NCBI GenBank assembly: GCA_032988165.1
Contig: JANTQF010000393.1
Span: forward strand, 1 to 31,367
Reading direction: 5' to 3'
Source of the DNA: Emmonsiellopsis sp. PD_33
Lineage: Eukaryota; Ascomycota; Eurotiomycetes; Onygenales; Ajellomycetaceae
DNA: 31,367 bases
Part shown: positions 21,694 to 31,367 of the stretch, in pieces
Layout of the letters: each line of letters starts with the position of its first letter
How positions within the stretch are numbered: position 1 is the stretch's first letter
The notes under the pieces: generated by a model
Seen by the model: only the letters and a program-made list of their open reading frames with translations
Told to the model about the DNA's origin: nothing
The model's database searches: none
Translations under genes and position numbers: made by a program

Positions 21694-22599
21694 TTTGCCG
21701 TCGACATACAAAGATACCTGTTCCAATATTTCCCATGTGCATGTCATGTGATGAGTTTTATTCCATTTCCCCACCCTCCTACCCTTGAATATCTCTCTGA
21801 TTATTTTCTTCCGAACCGCCCATTCCCCCTTTTCTCTTTGTTTCCATCCCCCTTAGCCGTTCAACCCACGAGCGTGCTGCGTGCGTGCAAATTAATCCGT
21901 CCCGGGCGGCCGGACTTCCTTATTTATCTTCTACCTGAATGAATGTCTAAACTGATTTTGAATTGCGGTTGGTGGTGGTGGTGGTGGCGGGAACGGATGG
22001 AGGCTGTTATAAAATGTACCCACAGAACGTGTAATAGGCATTCCATTGCCTTCTTCACTAATAATTCGAAGTAAAATGATTATGATACCATGTCGCGTCA
22101 ATTTATTCCCTGTCCTGTTCTTTAATGGATGGCTGTGCTTTAGCTTGCTTGTATGCCTGTTACCTCTGCAGGTTGCTGTTTGTATGTAGACTTGTCTGGA
22201 TTTCAAAAATATGGGGGCCACGTTAATAGATAGGAGGATCTCATGTGAACACCCTCATTTTTACTGGGGATAACCCGGAGAATTGGATGTGGGAGCGGTT
22301 TTGTTTATACCAGAACATCACTTCCATGATGTAGTGGGCTAATCTGCATAAAATCTCTACTGTAGAGTATGGATGGAGCAGTGAATGCATGGCGAGGAAT
22401 TTTTACAAGTAATTCAAAGCTTAGATTTTCAACTAATATCTAATTCCTTCTTGGTTGTATGAATTATAGTGAGCAGTATACGATACCATACCCAAAAAAT
22501 AGGGGGGATAAGGGTCCTGCATAAATTTCCTCTTCCACTAAGAGTTCAACAGCCCCTTTTCACTCATATACGACCGCCCCCCGCCCCCTCTGGCTCATA
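21694..22599. other. Convergent gap marking the change to accessory genes
   Basis: About 900 bp containing the pinin-like 3' UTR, a TGG/GGT repeat at about 21969-21988 and mixed-base DNA. No gene or mobile element is visible. It separates the conserved block from the enzyme-rich block on the right. Confidence 0.55.
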
Positions 22600-23694
22600 T
22601 CACTTTTGGACACCGCCGCGATCAGGACCTCCGAACCTCTTCTCCCACAAATACTCATAGTCACTCATCGCCTCCCAAACCCACCTCTCCAGCTTTCTCC
22701 CGTCCACCTCCCCAAATTCCACCTTCCACTTCGCCACCTCGCCATCCACAGTCAACCCACAAAACGATTTTTCCGCCATGATGCCAGTCGAAGAATATAG
22801 CGTAGTCCTCGCCCGCATGTGAATCTCACGGTCCGATGGGCCCATTCCCTCCATTGGCTCGTCCCTAGTATCCCAGGTAAACTGCACCTTGGTCGAATCT
22901 AGACCAACGGTATCGCAGAGGTGAATGACGATTTCCGGGTTTGTTATGAGGTCGTCTGCATCTAGTATGATGGGTTTCGGTGTTAGCTTGTGCACATCGT
23001 GTTGGTTGGCGGCAGGGGCGGCAGCAGCAGCAAGGTGGTCCCATAGTTTCATGTACCAGTCATACAATCCCCTTGTCCAGGTTAGAGTCATTGCTCTAGT
23101 CAGCGAATATTCGACGCCCTGAATTCCGCTCATGTCCTTGTTTTGGTATAAAAAAATATAGCGGCAGTAGGATGGGAACGCGAGGGCGGGATGGCGGATG
23201 AGGCAGATAGGGAAACAGTGGGCGAGAAATTCATTCGGTAGGACTGTCGCGGTTGGTGGGAGGGTTGGTATGTTACCAAGCTCATATAGCTCTTGAATAT
23301 GCACTCTTCACGGCGTCTCCTCTAGTGATTCCCCCTGCTGACGGTGGATGTAATTGCACTGGGAAACCGGTTCCCCAAACACGACCGTCTTGCCGGCTGC
23401 TTCTGCTGACGAGATCGTTTCATGAAGCTTGTCGAGACCCAGCTGGTACAGCTGCCTCACCTTTTCTTTCTCCTCGTCTGTCCATTGTTGGTAGGGCCGG
23501 TCGAGCAGATGTTCTAGGTTCATGTGTCTGTTTGCCGGGTAGAAGAAGTAGCCCCCGGTATCTGCAGTGACAGCATTCGGCTGGTCATGTATGCAAAGCA
23601 TCCTCATAAATAAATTGGATGCGGTGCGGGGGCAGGGGACGATGATAATGCGGGATGGATACATCCATGGCTGTTCGTCCACTGTGGTGGACAT
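22600..23694 (-). pseudogene. P-loop sulfotransferase-like gene with in-frame TGA (possibly rescued by an intron)
   Basis: One minus-strand frame runs from ATG 23694 to a stop at 22602-22600, broken only by TGA at 23310-23308. The N-terminal part has a 5'-phosphosulfate-type loop, IIIVPCPRTASNLFMRML, then GGYFFYPANR; the C-terminal part has ICLIRHPALAFPSYCRY, resembling the 3'-phosphate-binding motif of sulfotransferases, and ends in WVWEAMSDYEYLWEKRFG. The reading frame is the same on both sides of the stop, so a CGA-to-TGA change is the simplest account. A 54-nt intron (23359-23306, GTGCAA donor, GAAG acceptor) would also remove it in frame, giving 346 residues, but donor and branch point are weak. 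Substrate unknown. It lies 500 bp downstream of the ligase, same strand. Confidence 0.62.
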
Positions 23695-23766
23695 GACTGT
23701 ATGCTGTGCGGTGTTTGGAAATGTACCTGGGTATGTTATAGGGGTGTTGGGGAAGGGTTAAACCGC

Positions 23767-23797
23767 TACTATTTCAAATTCGGGCCGTGAAATAGTA
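23767..23797. promoter_or_regulatory. 10-bp inverted repeat upstream of the sulfotransferase-like gene
   Basis: TACTATTTCA at 23767-23776 and its exact reverse complement at 23788-23797, with 11 bp between, located 73-103 bp upstream of the start codon. Spacing suits a dimeric DNA-binding protein; function is inferred. Confidence 0.5.
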
Positions 23798-24025
23798 CCC
23801 GTAGAATAAAGGGGCTTAATTCCAAACTCGCGATTGCGAAAAGAGTTGGAGCCTTGTGAGGGTAGGGCACATTAATCAATAGATATAGAAGCCTCAGAGG
23901 GCAATTCGCGGCGCACATCTATAGGTGTGAGTATGTTTTTTGGGCCTCTATTTCTGCAAGTTATCCAAAGAGCCATGGGAATTACGTGGCATGAAGAAAA
24001 ATGCTGGGCCCCCCTTTCCAGGAGC

Positions 24026-24033
24026 TGACGTCA
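24026..24033. promoter_or_regulatory. Perfect CRE/bZIP palindrome TGACGTCA
   Basis: Located 332 bp upstream of the sulfotransferase-like ATG. TGACGTCA is the full CRE site bound by ATF/CREB-type bZIP factors (for example fungal AtfA). I found only one other perfect copy in the window, in the ligase/hydrolase promoter. Confidence 0.5.
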
Positions 24034-24194
24034 GTACTCATAATAAGCGCGCAACTTTGGCGGTATAAACTTTGATCGGAGTTGTGGTGTTGTGACCGAG
24101 ATGATATTGCAGCTATTTACAAAACTGCATAAACAGCCAACCTTTCAAATTTGACTGGAGAGATAGGGCATCCCAGCTTTCCTCCTCGATCGTT

Positions 24195-26217
24195 TCACCT
24201 ATACAAGCCGGATGCTGCCGGTGATAAAAATGTCTCGCCCCACATTTGCACTCCTTGTTCCTCATAATCAGCAGGTATATATCCACTGATCTTGAAGTAT
24301 TGTTCCAATACTTTTCGTCTGACCGGCTTTTCAGATACCGTCCGGGGGATATCTTCATCGTGTTGGAGGACTCGCAGCATGGCGGGCAGTTTATATTTGG
24401 CCAATGAAACGGAGAGGTCGCTTCGTATCCTTTCCAGAGTAATGTCACACCTAGCTTTGGGCTCACGGTAGTCCACAGAATTCTTCTCCTCTTCCCACGA
24501 CGGACGGACAACCGCAGCAACAACCTCCCTTGTGGCGCGGTATGGAGCTGCAAGCACACATGCCTCTGATAAGTATGGAAGGCACATTAAGCGTTGTTCC
24601 ACTTCGAGGATTGAGACTCTTTCGCTGTCAACTAAAACAACTATAGTCGAACCCCATTAGAAATGTTTTTTTTTGGCCGTTTGCCAAAAACATGAGTGTT
24701 GACGGTGGCTTGGAGAATAGTTATCAGTAATCAGCCAATACTTACAATCACTGGTAGCGCGGCCATCAAAAATGTATTCGTCGCCCACCTTATGGGCAAG
24801 ATCGCTTGTTTTATAATATCCTTCAGCGTCAAAAGCAGCCTGTGTAGCTGCTTCGTCGCCAAGAAAACTATAGAAGCGTTGGCATTGCACGAGGAGGAAG
24901 TTTCTGCAAAAGTACTTACTGGCTGAACATGGTGGGAGACTTCACTAATATTTTGCCGTGGTCGCCTTTAGAAAGCTTAACAGATACTCCAGGCACTGGC
25001 GCCCCAAACGAATTCTAAACTCCAAAGTTCTAGGGTCAGCTTTATTTAATCACAGTGAATGTTAGAGGGAATTAAAAGGATCATAATGGCAACGCACCTC
25101 CGTCTTCGATCCAGCCTTTGTTTGCATTATCACGCCACACTCCGTGCTTCCATAAATATTGACAAAACGATACCCTCCACAAAGCTTTTCCCAAAACTCC
25201 AAAGTGTCAGGGTCGATCATAGAAGCTGTAAATTGGATATCCTCCAGTTGGCGTAGGCAGTCAATGTACTCATCAAGGATTTGTCGTGGGAGTAAACTCA
25301 AACGTTTTTGGAAGTAGTCTTTCATCAGAAGGAAAAAGTAGGCAGACCCGGCCATTGTGGTGAACGACCTGTCATGAATAGATTTCCAGAAAAGTGCAGC
25401 CGATGCCGAATCTGGAAGTATATGAACTCTATAGCCCTGAAGAATGGGGAAAATCAAGTCCGTCGTCCCTCGCAGCCAATAAGGCGGTCGGTATGAAAGC
25501 ACAGCTTTCCCTTGCCATGGAGTAAACTTGCAATGAAAGTGTCGTCGATTGTGAACAATTATCTTTGGTTTACCGGTCGTTCCCGATGTGGCTATGGCAA
25601 TAGCAGGTCGTTCTGGTGACACAGCAGCATTCTCATTGATTCCGACTCTATATTGAGCGCCTGAGTCTGAAAAATCGTCCATAGGAGGAAAAATAATTTG
25701 GGTAATTCCGCCCGGTGTAAGCAGCGCGATTTTGTCTGCCAGAGGCACACTATCCCGGTCGACAAGCAATACCTTTGTTTCTGCTTTTTGCATTATCTTG
25801 CTTGCATCTTCTAGGGAGATGTCTAGTGCTGATTTGCATCCGGAAATTTTAGTACTGCATTCCAAATATAATATTTTGATATCCCGATTGGTTCACCATA
25901 CCTAATGGTATACAGGCTCCCCCCATCGCCAATACCGTGTAGAATGCGACAATATATCTATATCCGCTTAGGCCCAGCGTACAGATATAAGGGCGCGCCT
26001 CGTGCAAAAGCCCTTCAGCACCGAACATTGGCGATGGGAGATTCTGGTGCAGCATTTTATGCCATATTTGTAAGTCGCGCAAGATGCGATTATAGTCCGC
26101 TTCAAAGCCATCTGTATGGGTGACAATTGGACCCGTGAATGTTGACGCTGCTCGAAGAATTTCTTCGAAAATGGGATCGTTCGGCAAGATTTTGAGAATA
26201 TCAGCTGAGGGATCCAT
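24195..26217 (-). CDS. AMP-forming acyl-CoA ligase (ANL superfamily)
   Basis: Five exons (26217-25902, 25828-25098, 25014-24920, 24867-24746, 24640-24195; introns 73, 83, 52 and 105 nt) encode 569 residues, normal for the family. Core motifs are in order: AIATSGTTGKPK (P-loop, 186-194), NIYGSTECG (330-334), GYYKTSDLAH (D403), then RVSILEVEQRLMCLPYLSEACVLAAP leading into the C-terminal lid. The candidate catalytic lysine is K526 in PRTVSEKPVRRK, where the usual Gly before Lys is Glu. It activates a carboxylic acid as an acyl-adenylate and then a thioester. No carrier-protein or reductase domain follows, so it is a free-standing ligase rather than an NRPS-like enzyme. Substrate unknown. It is divergent from the epoxide hydrolase across a 1.3-kb promoter with a CRE site. 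No internal stops, so it looks intact. Confidence 0.86.
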
Positions 26218-27519
26218 TGAAGGCCGGTGGTAAAGAAGGAAGAAGCTGGGTAGGAGAAGGGCAATGAGGGGATAAGGGACAATAAGATTTTGGGAGGCAA
26301 ACCTATGAATATATAGAGCATATTCCCTGATATTACACGTACACGGCGCATGGTGGCTATTGCCGTATATTGAGCGAAAGCTAAATCAGACGCTTCTGCG
26401 TTATACGAGAGAGTAGGATATTTGGACGCGCCGTAGCGACTACGGCCAAGTCTGAGAATTGGGCTGTAAACCACTTAGTGGTGCATATCCAAGACGGAAG
26501 ATACAATTGGTTATCCAATATTTAAGCCATTCCATTCTCCTTGGAAATCCCTGTGAAACGAACTTCCCAGATTCAAGGGTTGATCCACTTTGTTAAACCA
26601 GGAGCAATTCGGAAAAGTTGCATTCTGGAACAGCTAAAGGCTGACAGCATCACCCAGGCTCTCGGATACGAGCCTTCAGAAGTCAGAAGCCAGGCCATCT
26701 TATACTGGGTAGCATAGACACTACACAGTAATTAGTACCGTAGCTATTCCCCACTGGGTAAACCCCCTTTCAGATAGAGGTAGACAGAGCAGATACTAGT
26801 GGCTCCGAAAGCCAAGTTGGCAACTAAAAACTCGGGATATGGGATGTGTATCCAGACTAGAGTCTAGCTTCTGAAGAGTTGTGCGCTGAATGACAGAGTG
26901 GGAGAGTTGGTGAGACCAAGCTGTGACGTCAGGTTTGGGAAAGGAGGTTGGAAGCAGATAACGGAGCGGAATAACTTTCTCGCGGCTGGATAGCCGCCCT
27001 TGGCGCTAGCCGACCACGGTTCCAAGATTCCTGCGAACCTAGTCTAAATAAGGCATAGCCTTTAGCGCCTCTCGCGTTTGTCTGGCGCTTAGTTCCCATC
27101 GGTGATCCTGGCACCCCGAAGCATCAGAGGGAAAGGAAGTATCTTCTTCTAAATAACAGAAATTGGAAAAGCAGTTTTAGGCTTATGTAGGAAGCCCGGA
27201 TTTTGGGGGAGATTTGTACATCGAGAGCGGTTGTCGTGGGATGCATCGGCTTTGTTAAGGTTTCAGCACAAACGAGGGGGACCTCGGCTACTTTTAATAA
27301 GCCCTCTCAGCCCTGATGCCATGCCCTCTCTGTCCTTTGGTTGTGCATCAAACAACCACTTCTTCCTCCATATCCATCTCGGACAAAGGGCTGTCGGTGT
27401 TTGCTCAACGGTGTTCCAAATATCCCAAAATAAAAATAGTCTAACCCGCCAATCAGCATCGTCTTCAACGTACGATTTCGCGCGTTATACCCACCCCTTT
27501 TTTTTGAAGACTCGGAGCC
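26218..27519. promoter_or_regulatory. Divergent promoter of ligase and epoxide hydrolase
   Basis: 1.3 kb between start codons. It holds a perfect TGACGTCA at 26924-26931, a GC-rich patch with a 6-bp dyad GCGGCT/AGCCGC (26982-26987 and 26992-26997) and several GGCGCT copies at about 27000-27090. The reverse frame at 25968-26474 overlaps the ligase start region and has no recognisable domain. Confidence 0.5.
26924..26931. promoter_or_regulatory. Perfect CRE/bZIP palindrome TGACGTCA
   Basis: Located 707 bp upstream of the ligase ATG and 593 bp upstream of the epoxide hydrolase ATG, so it could serve both genes. Confidence 0.5.
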
Positions 27520-29359
27520 ATGGCCGACAAGATATCCGTCACCGGAGATCCAAGAATCCAGTATTGTTCCACGTTCTTGAATGGAACTACATATGGTATG
27601 TTGTTTTTTCAGTTCTATACTTACTCTGTGCTTTTGCACCTCCATGCGTACATTCGAGTGTGCCATGTTACTATTGATCCTTCATATGTGAGGACACACG
27701 GTCTAACAACACATTGATAGGCTACCTTCTCAGTCTCCCCGAAGGCGGAAAGTATAAAGCTACGATATTTTTGGTGTGTTTAGTATCCATTTATATTCAT
27801 GTTGTTGCTTTACTACTTCATCCCAAATTCGGGGAAATGGGTCCTTTATACTACCTTGCAGAAAGTAGTAATGTTATCTCATTCTCAGGGCTGCGCAATT
27901 AATCTGAGAAGATTGCTTGCATGCTTCCTTCATACGAAGTGCCTTCTGTTTATAGATTACTCAGACCTATTTGTTATATCAGCGGCCTTATAAGCCAGAA
28001 AAAACGAGGACAACACAACTGATAACTCCAGATCCACGGCTTCCCCGACCTCTCCATGGGATGGCGCTATCAAATCCCCGCCTTGACCAAGATGGGTCTT
28101 CGGGTTGTTGCTCCTGATTGTATGGGGTATGGCAGAACGGTATTTAAGCATTTCTTTGATTGAAACCTATCCCTGTCAAAAAGTGTGCATGCAATACAGA
28201 CAATCAGAAACCGCACAGCTCTGATACTCGATCGGCAGGATGCACCTGAATTTTCCGAGGAAAATGCAGCACGACGATATGGATTGAAACAATGTGCGGA
28301 TGACATGAAGGAGCTCGCTCGCCAGCTGGGGACTTCTCAGATTATTATTGGCGGACACGACTGGTATGCTATCGATATATCCCTATCATACTATCGTGGT
28401 ATTGCATGTATTAGCTGTGGATCCGCCACATCTATCAAACTAGATCTTGGATCGCCTTTTGTACCGTACCTTGCACACGTGGATTTCTAACATAGATATC
28501 AACATATCCAGGGGCGGATTCGCCGTCTACCGTATCGCCCAGTACCATCCCGGCTTTGTCACGCACCTCATTTCCATCTGCACGCCCTTCAATCCAGCCA
28601 TGAAGGGGTATCTTTCAGCTGAAGCCGTTGTCAAACGCGTCCCCTTCTTTGGCTACCAGCTGCATTTTATTAGCGGCGAGCTGGAGAAGGTTGTTAGGAG
28701 TAAGCGAGACATCCGACAGTTACTGCTCGCGCTGTATGGTGGGAGGACTCCCTCCGGGGAGTTCGGGTTTGATGTTACCAAGGGTGTTTTGCTAGATAAG
28801 TTCCAGGATTTACAGAGGTCGAAGCTGTTGAGTGAGGAGGTACGTTTTCCCCCTTCCATCCGACACATCTCTTCCCCTCGTTCTCCTCAGCGGCTTCCCA
28901 CCCCGACGGCTCCCAAAAAGTAAAAGGGGGTTTTTTTATATATATCTAACAACCCATAACTTTAGGAATTAAACTATTATGTCGAGGAATACGCTAGAAC
29001 CGGCGTTCACGGTCCATGTAAGCTCCCGCCCAACCCCTCATTAATACCCCCTTCCCCGGCCCTATTGTTCCCCTGACACCCAAATAGTAAACTGGTACCG
29101 CACGCGCGAACAAAACCACAAAGATGAACTCAGTCTTCTCGGCAAGACTCTAGATATTCCGGTCCTCTTCGTCCTGGCGACCAAAGACCAGGCGCTCCGC
29201 CCAGCGCTATCGCGCAATATGCACAAACACCTGCGTAACCTCACGGTTGCAGAGGTTGAAGCGGCCCATTGGGTGCTTTGGGAAAAACCTGCGGAGTGCA
29301 ATGAGGCGATCAGAAGATGGGTGGAGGAGGTGGTGTTTGCTGGGAAGAATAAGTTATAG
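27520..29359 (+). CDS. Alpha/beta-hydrolase epoxide hydrolase
   Basis: Seven exons (27520-27595, 27721-27773, 28032-28139, 28239-28363, 28512-28839, 28966-29017, 29088-29359) encode 337 residues; all phases agree. Epoxide-hydrolase landmarks are complete: oxyanion motif LIHGFPDLSMGWRYQIP (HGFP at 45-48), nucleophile D120 in IIGGHDWGG, cap tyrosines Y168 (FFGYQLHF) and Y251 (GPLNWYR), acid D281 in VLATKDQAL and base H308 in EAAHWVLWEKP. The two cap tyrosines separate it from dehalogenases and simple esterases. It opens an epoxide to a vicinal diol, probably in the cytosol since no signal peptide or anchor is visible. Fungal copies serve detoxification or specialised metabolism. The second intron is long (258 nt). 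The catalytic set is intact. Confidence 0.91.
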
Positions 29360-30029
29360 GTAGGGGAGTGGGGAGGAGGATATCTATCTAGCTTGGAATT
29401 TGAGGGGAAAGATTTGGGATTTAGAGCAGAGAGACTAAATCTAGGATGTTAGGTTAGTTGTTTGTTTTAGTCGGATGGAGTACATCTTTCGGAAATATAT
29501 GAATGATCGGATTGGGAGGTCCTATTTCGGTGACCTATAGGCGAGCGGGGGCAGCTGAAGGAGATACTATATAGTTATATCGGGATGTTCTACATATTCT
29601 ATCAATGCAGGCCTTTTGCTTTTTGCCATCTTTTTGTCTTCCACCCTCCATATTAAATCTCTCTTCTCCACGACCCTCCCAATGACGTCCCATCGGGCAT
29701 TCGGCACCACGAATACGAACAAATTGCCAAACCATCAGCACAAACGGGGCCTTTCCCTCCGACAAATTAAAAATGTGACGACATCGACAATACAAAGACG
29801 CCCTAATTAGCTGAATTAAGCCTCGGGGAATGCAGAGCATGCTGCTCGGATGCAACCTAAACGTAACCGTTCCCCTATCCCCTGTCAATATCTGTTCAAG
29901 GGAAAGAAATAAATATCCCCAGTGCACCCCCGCCCAGTTCTCTTTTCTTCAGAGACATTTCTAACTACAGAAATTGTCTCTTGCCCCGAACAGGTAGAAA
30001 GATATATTATACAAACTAACATAGCCACC
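29360..30029. other. Gap between epoxide hydrolase and oxidase
   Basis: 670 bp with the hydrolase 3' UTR and the oxidase promoter. A near-CRE TGACGTCC lies at 29683-29690, about 340 bp before the oxidase ATG. The reverse frame 29535-29927 shows no domain. Confidence 0.55.
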
Positions 30030-31367
30030 ATGCCTCACATTGTTGTAATCGGGTACGTCTCCCTCACACTCTGTAACAAGCGAAGAAAGTCAGACTAACT
30101 AACTCATGTTCTTAGCGCGGGGGTTATCGGCCTCCAAACCGCCCTCTTCCTCCTGGAAGCCGGGTATAAAGTGACTATCATCGCGGAGCATTTCCCAGGA
30201 GACTTGGATGCGCTGTATACGTCTCCCTGGTGCGTCTGGCCTCTCCTACCTCTATTTAAATGGTCCAGTGCATTTTGATTTCTTTTTTATTTGTCATGGA
30301 GATATATATGCAATATATATATCTAGACTCAATTTAAACACTCCCAGCTTTAAGATATTCGTGCCCGTCTCTGGCTATACATAGTTAACATGTATTCTTC
30401 AAAACAGGGCGGGAGGCCAATGGCGCTCCCACGCTTCACCCGGCCAGAAGCAATGTGACTGGGATCTACAGACGTTCAAGTATTGGACTGAGATATACGA
30501 GGATGAGCTGAAGCGGCCTGATATGCCGTTTGAGGAGAAGTCTGGGTTAGGGGTATGTATTGCCCCCTATTTCTCACCCTTGTGGGTGGTTGTAGACCAC
30601 TTTATATGCCTCTCGTTCTCATCGAGCTCTGTTCCTATTCCTATTCATGTAATTTGATAACTTGACAACATTTCAATTCATTGTCAACAAGCAACCAACT
30701 AACCATCCGTCCATCTTACAGAGATACACCTCAAACTTCTACTGGTAAACCCCCACCCCACCCCTCTAAACCCCCCCTTTCCCCCCCACCCCACTCACCT
30801 CCAACCCCCCAGGAACAACCCCTCAACCTCCACCGAACTCTCCAATCTCCCCTCCCACTCCCCCCTATCCCTCTGGTGGACCCCCCACCTCCCCGACATC
30901 CACCTCCTCACCGCCCCCTTCCCCGACCCCGCCATCAAAACCGGCATCTCCAGCACCTCCTTCTCCTTCAACCCGCAAAAGCACATCACCTGGCTCCTAC
31001 GACGCATCCAACAACACCCCGCAACCGCCATCCAAACGCTCCCTCTCAAACTACCAGTCTCAGACGGTCTCAAGGGAGCCATTGCCGCCGCAAGGAGCGC
31101 CGTGCTTGACAGTAGTATTCACGGGGCGCCAACAGCATACATCAACGCAACAGGTCTAGGCGCGCGCTTCCTCGTGCCGGATCCCGCCGTGCATCCGATC
31201 CGCGGACAGACGTTGCTGGTCCGTGGGGAGGCGAGGGGGATATATACATGGACACCGAAGCACAAACGCTTCCTCTCATAGGCACCAGCTCAACATACAT
31301 ATATATATATATCATCCCTCTAATTCCGGCCTCGTCTCCGACCACAACTCGGCAGGTTGACTATTCC
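30030..31367 (+). CDS. D-amino-acid-oxidase-type FAD oxidoreductase, partial and apparently frameshifted
   Basis: Exons 30030-30052, 30116-30229, 30408-30552, 30722-30744 (23 nt) and 30813 onward. The N-terminus MPHIVVIGAGVIGLQTALFL is an FAD-binding Rossmann motif (GxGxxG). WAGGQWRSHA, near residue 50, and INATGLGA then HPIRGQTLLVRGEA are hallmarks of D-amino-acid and D-aspartate oxidases, which oxidise D-amino acids to keto acids, ammonia and peroxide, usually in peroxisomes. The frame then hits TAG at 31279-31281, giving only 257 residues against roughly 340-360. Another frame is open from 31248 to the window edge, so one base may be missing near the G5 run at 31235-31239, or an intron is unseen. 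An (AT)7 repeat at 31299-31312 falls where coding sequence is expected. The 3' part lies outside the window. Confidence 0.78.
31299..31312. repeat. (AT)7 microsatellite
   Basis: Seven AT units lie in the region where the oxidase coding sequence should continue. Slippage here could alter the frame. Confidence 0.85.

Larger units (their letters stand above)
23695..24194. other. Gap between the ligase and the sulfotransferase-like gene
   Basis: 500 bp holding the ligase 3' end and the sulfotransferase-like promoter: a 10-bp dyad at 23767-23797 and a perfect TGACGTCA at 24026-24033. No gene is seen. Confidence 0.6.

Noticed and set aside
23302..23310. Selenocysteine read-through of the TGA
   Set aside because: Most fungi, including filamentous ascomycetes, lack the selenocysteine machinery, so a mutation or an intron is more likely.
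28185..28490. Forward frame starting inside an intron of the epoxide hydrolase
   Set aside because: It is exon 4 of the hydrolase read through both flanking introns.

Overview
The window looks like nuclear DNA of a filamentous ascomycete, probably close to Eurotiomycetes. Genes are short and intron-rich. Most introns are 46-160 bp with GTRNGT donors, CTAAC-like branch points and YAG acceptors. The proteins are typical of that group (a Sfc1-type succinate/fumarate carrier, a filamentous-fungal Pex26-like peroxin, an Rch1/SLC10A7 transporter). Species cannot be named from the sequence alone. All gene models were spliced by hand and every exon phase was checked.

Left and middle (about 0.6-21.7 kb) is conserved housekeeping. 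In order: CRIPT (+); mitochondrial ribosomal protein mL46 (-); a DEDDh PARN/CAF1-family 3' exonuclease (-); a tail-anchored Pex26-like peroxin (+); an Rch1/SLC10A7 transporter (-); a 5 kb stretch with no convincing gene (10.5-15.5 kb); the succinate/fumarate carrier Sfc1 (+); twinfilin (+); the SF3b zinc protein PHF5A/Rds3 (-); and a pinin/SDK/memA splicing protein (+). PHF5A and pinin share one divergent promoter, so two splicing proteins are paired head to head.

Right side (about 22.6 kb to the end) changes character. It holds a P-loop sulfotransferase-like gene broken by an in-frame TGA (or rescued by a poor 54-nt intron), a five-exon AMP-forming acyl-CoA ligase, a seven-exon alpha/beta epoxide hydrolase, and a D-amino-acid-oxidase-type flavoenzyme that runs towards the window edge and appears frameshifted. 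The ligase and hydrolase are divergent. The only two perfect TGACGTCA (CRE/bZIP) palindromes I found in the window lie in the promoters of this block, and a 7/8 match lies upstream of the oxidase. I read it as a small accessory, possibly specialised-metabolism, gene group that may be co-regulated and partly decaying. No backbone synthase (PKS, NRPS or terpene synthase) is visible in the window.

Other structures worth a second look are a family of seven 11-bp repeats in both orientations upstream of CRIPT, an 81-bp near-palindrome at 13.6 kb, a perfect dyad just after the sfc1 stop codon, and tandem splice acceptors in pinin. I see no tRNA, rRNA, CRISPR array or intact transposon.
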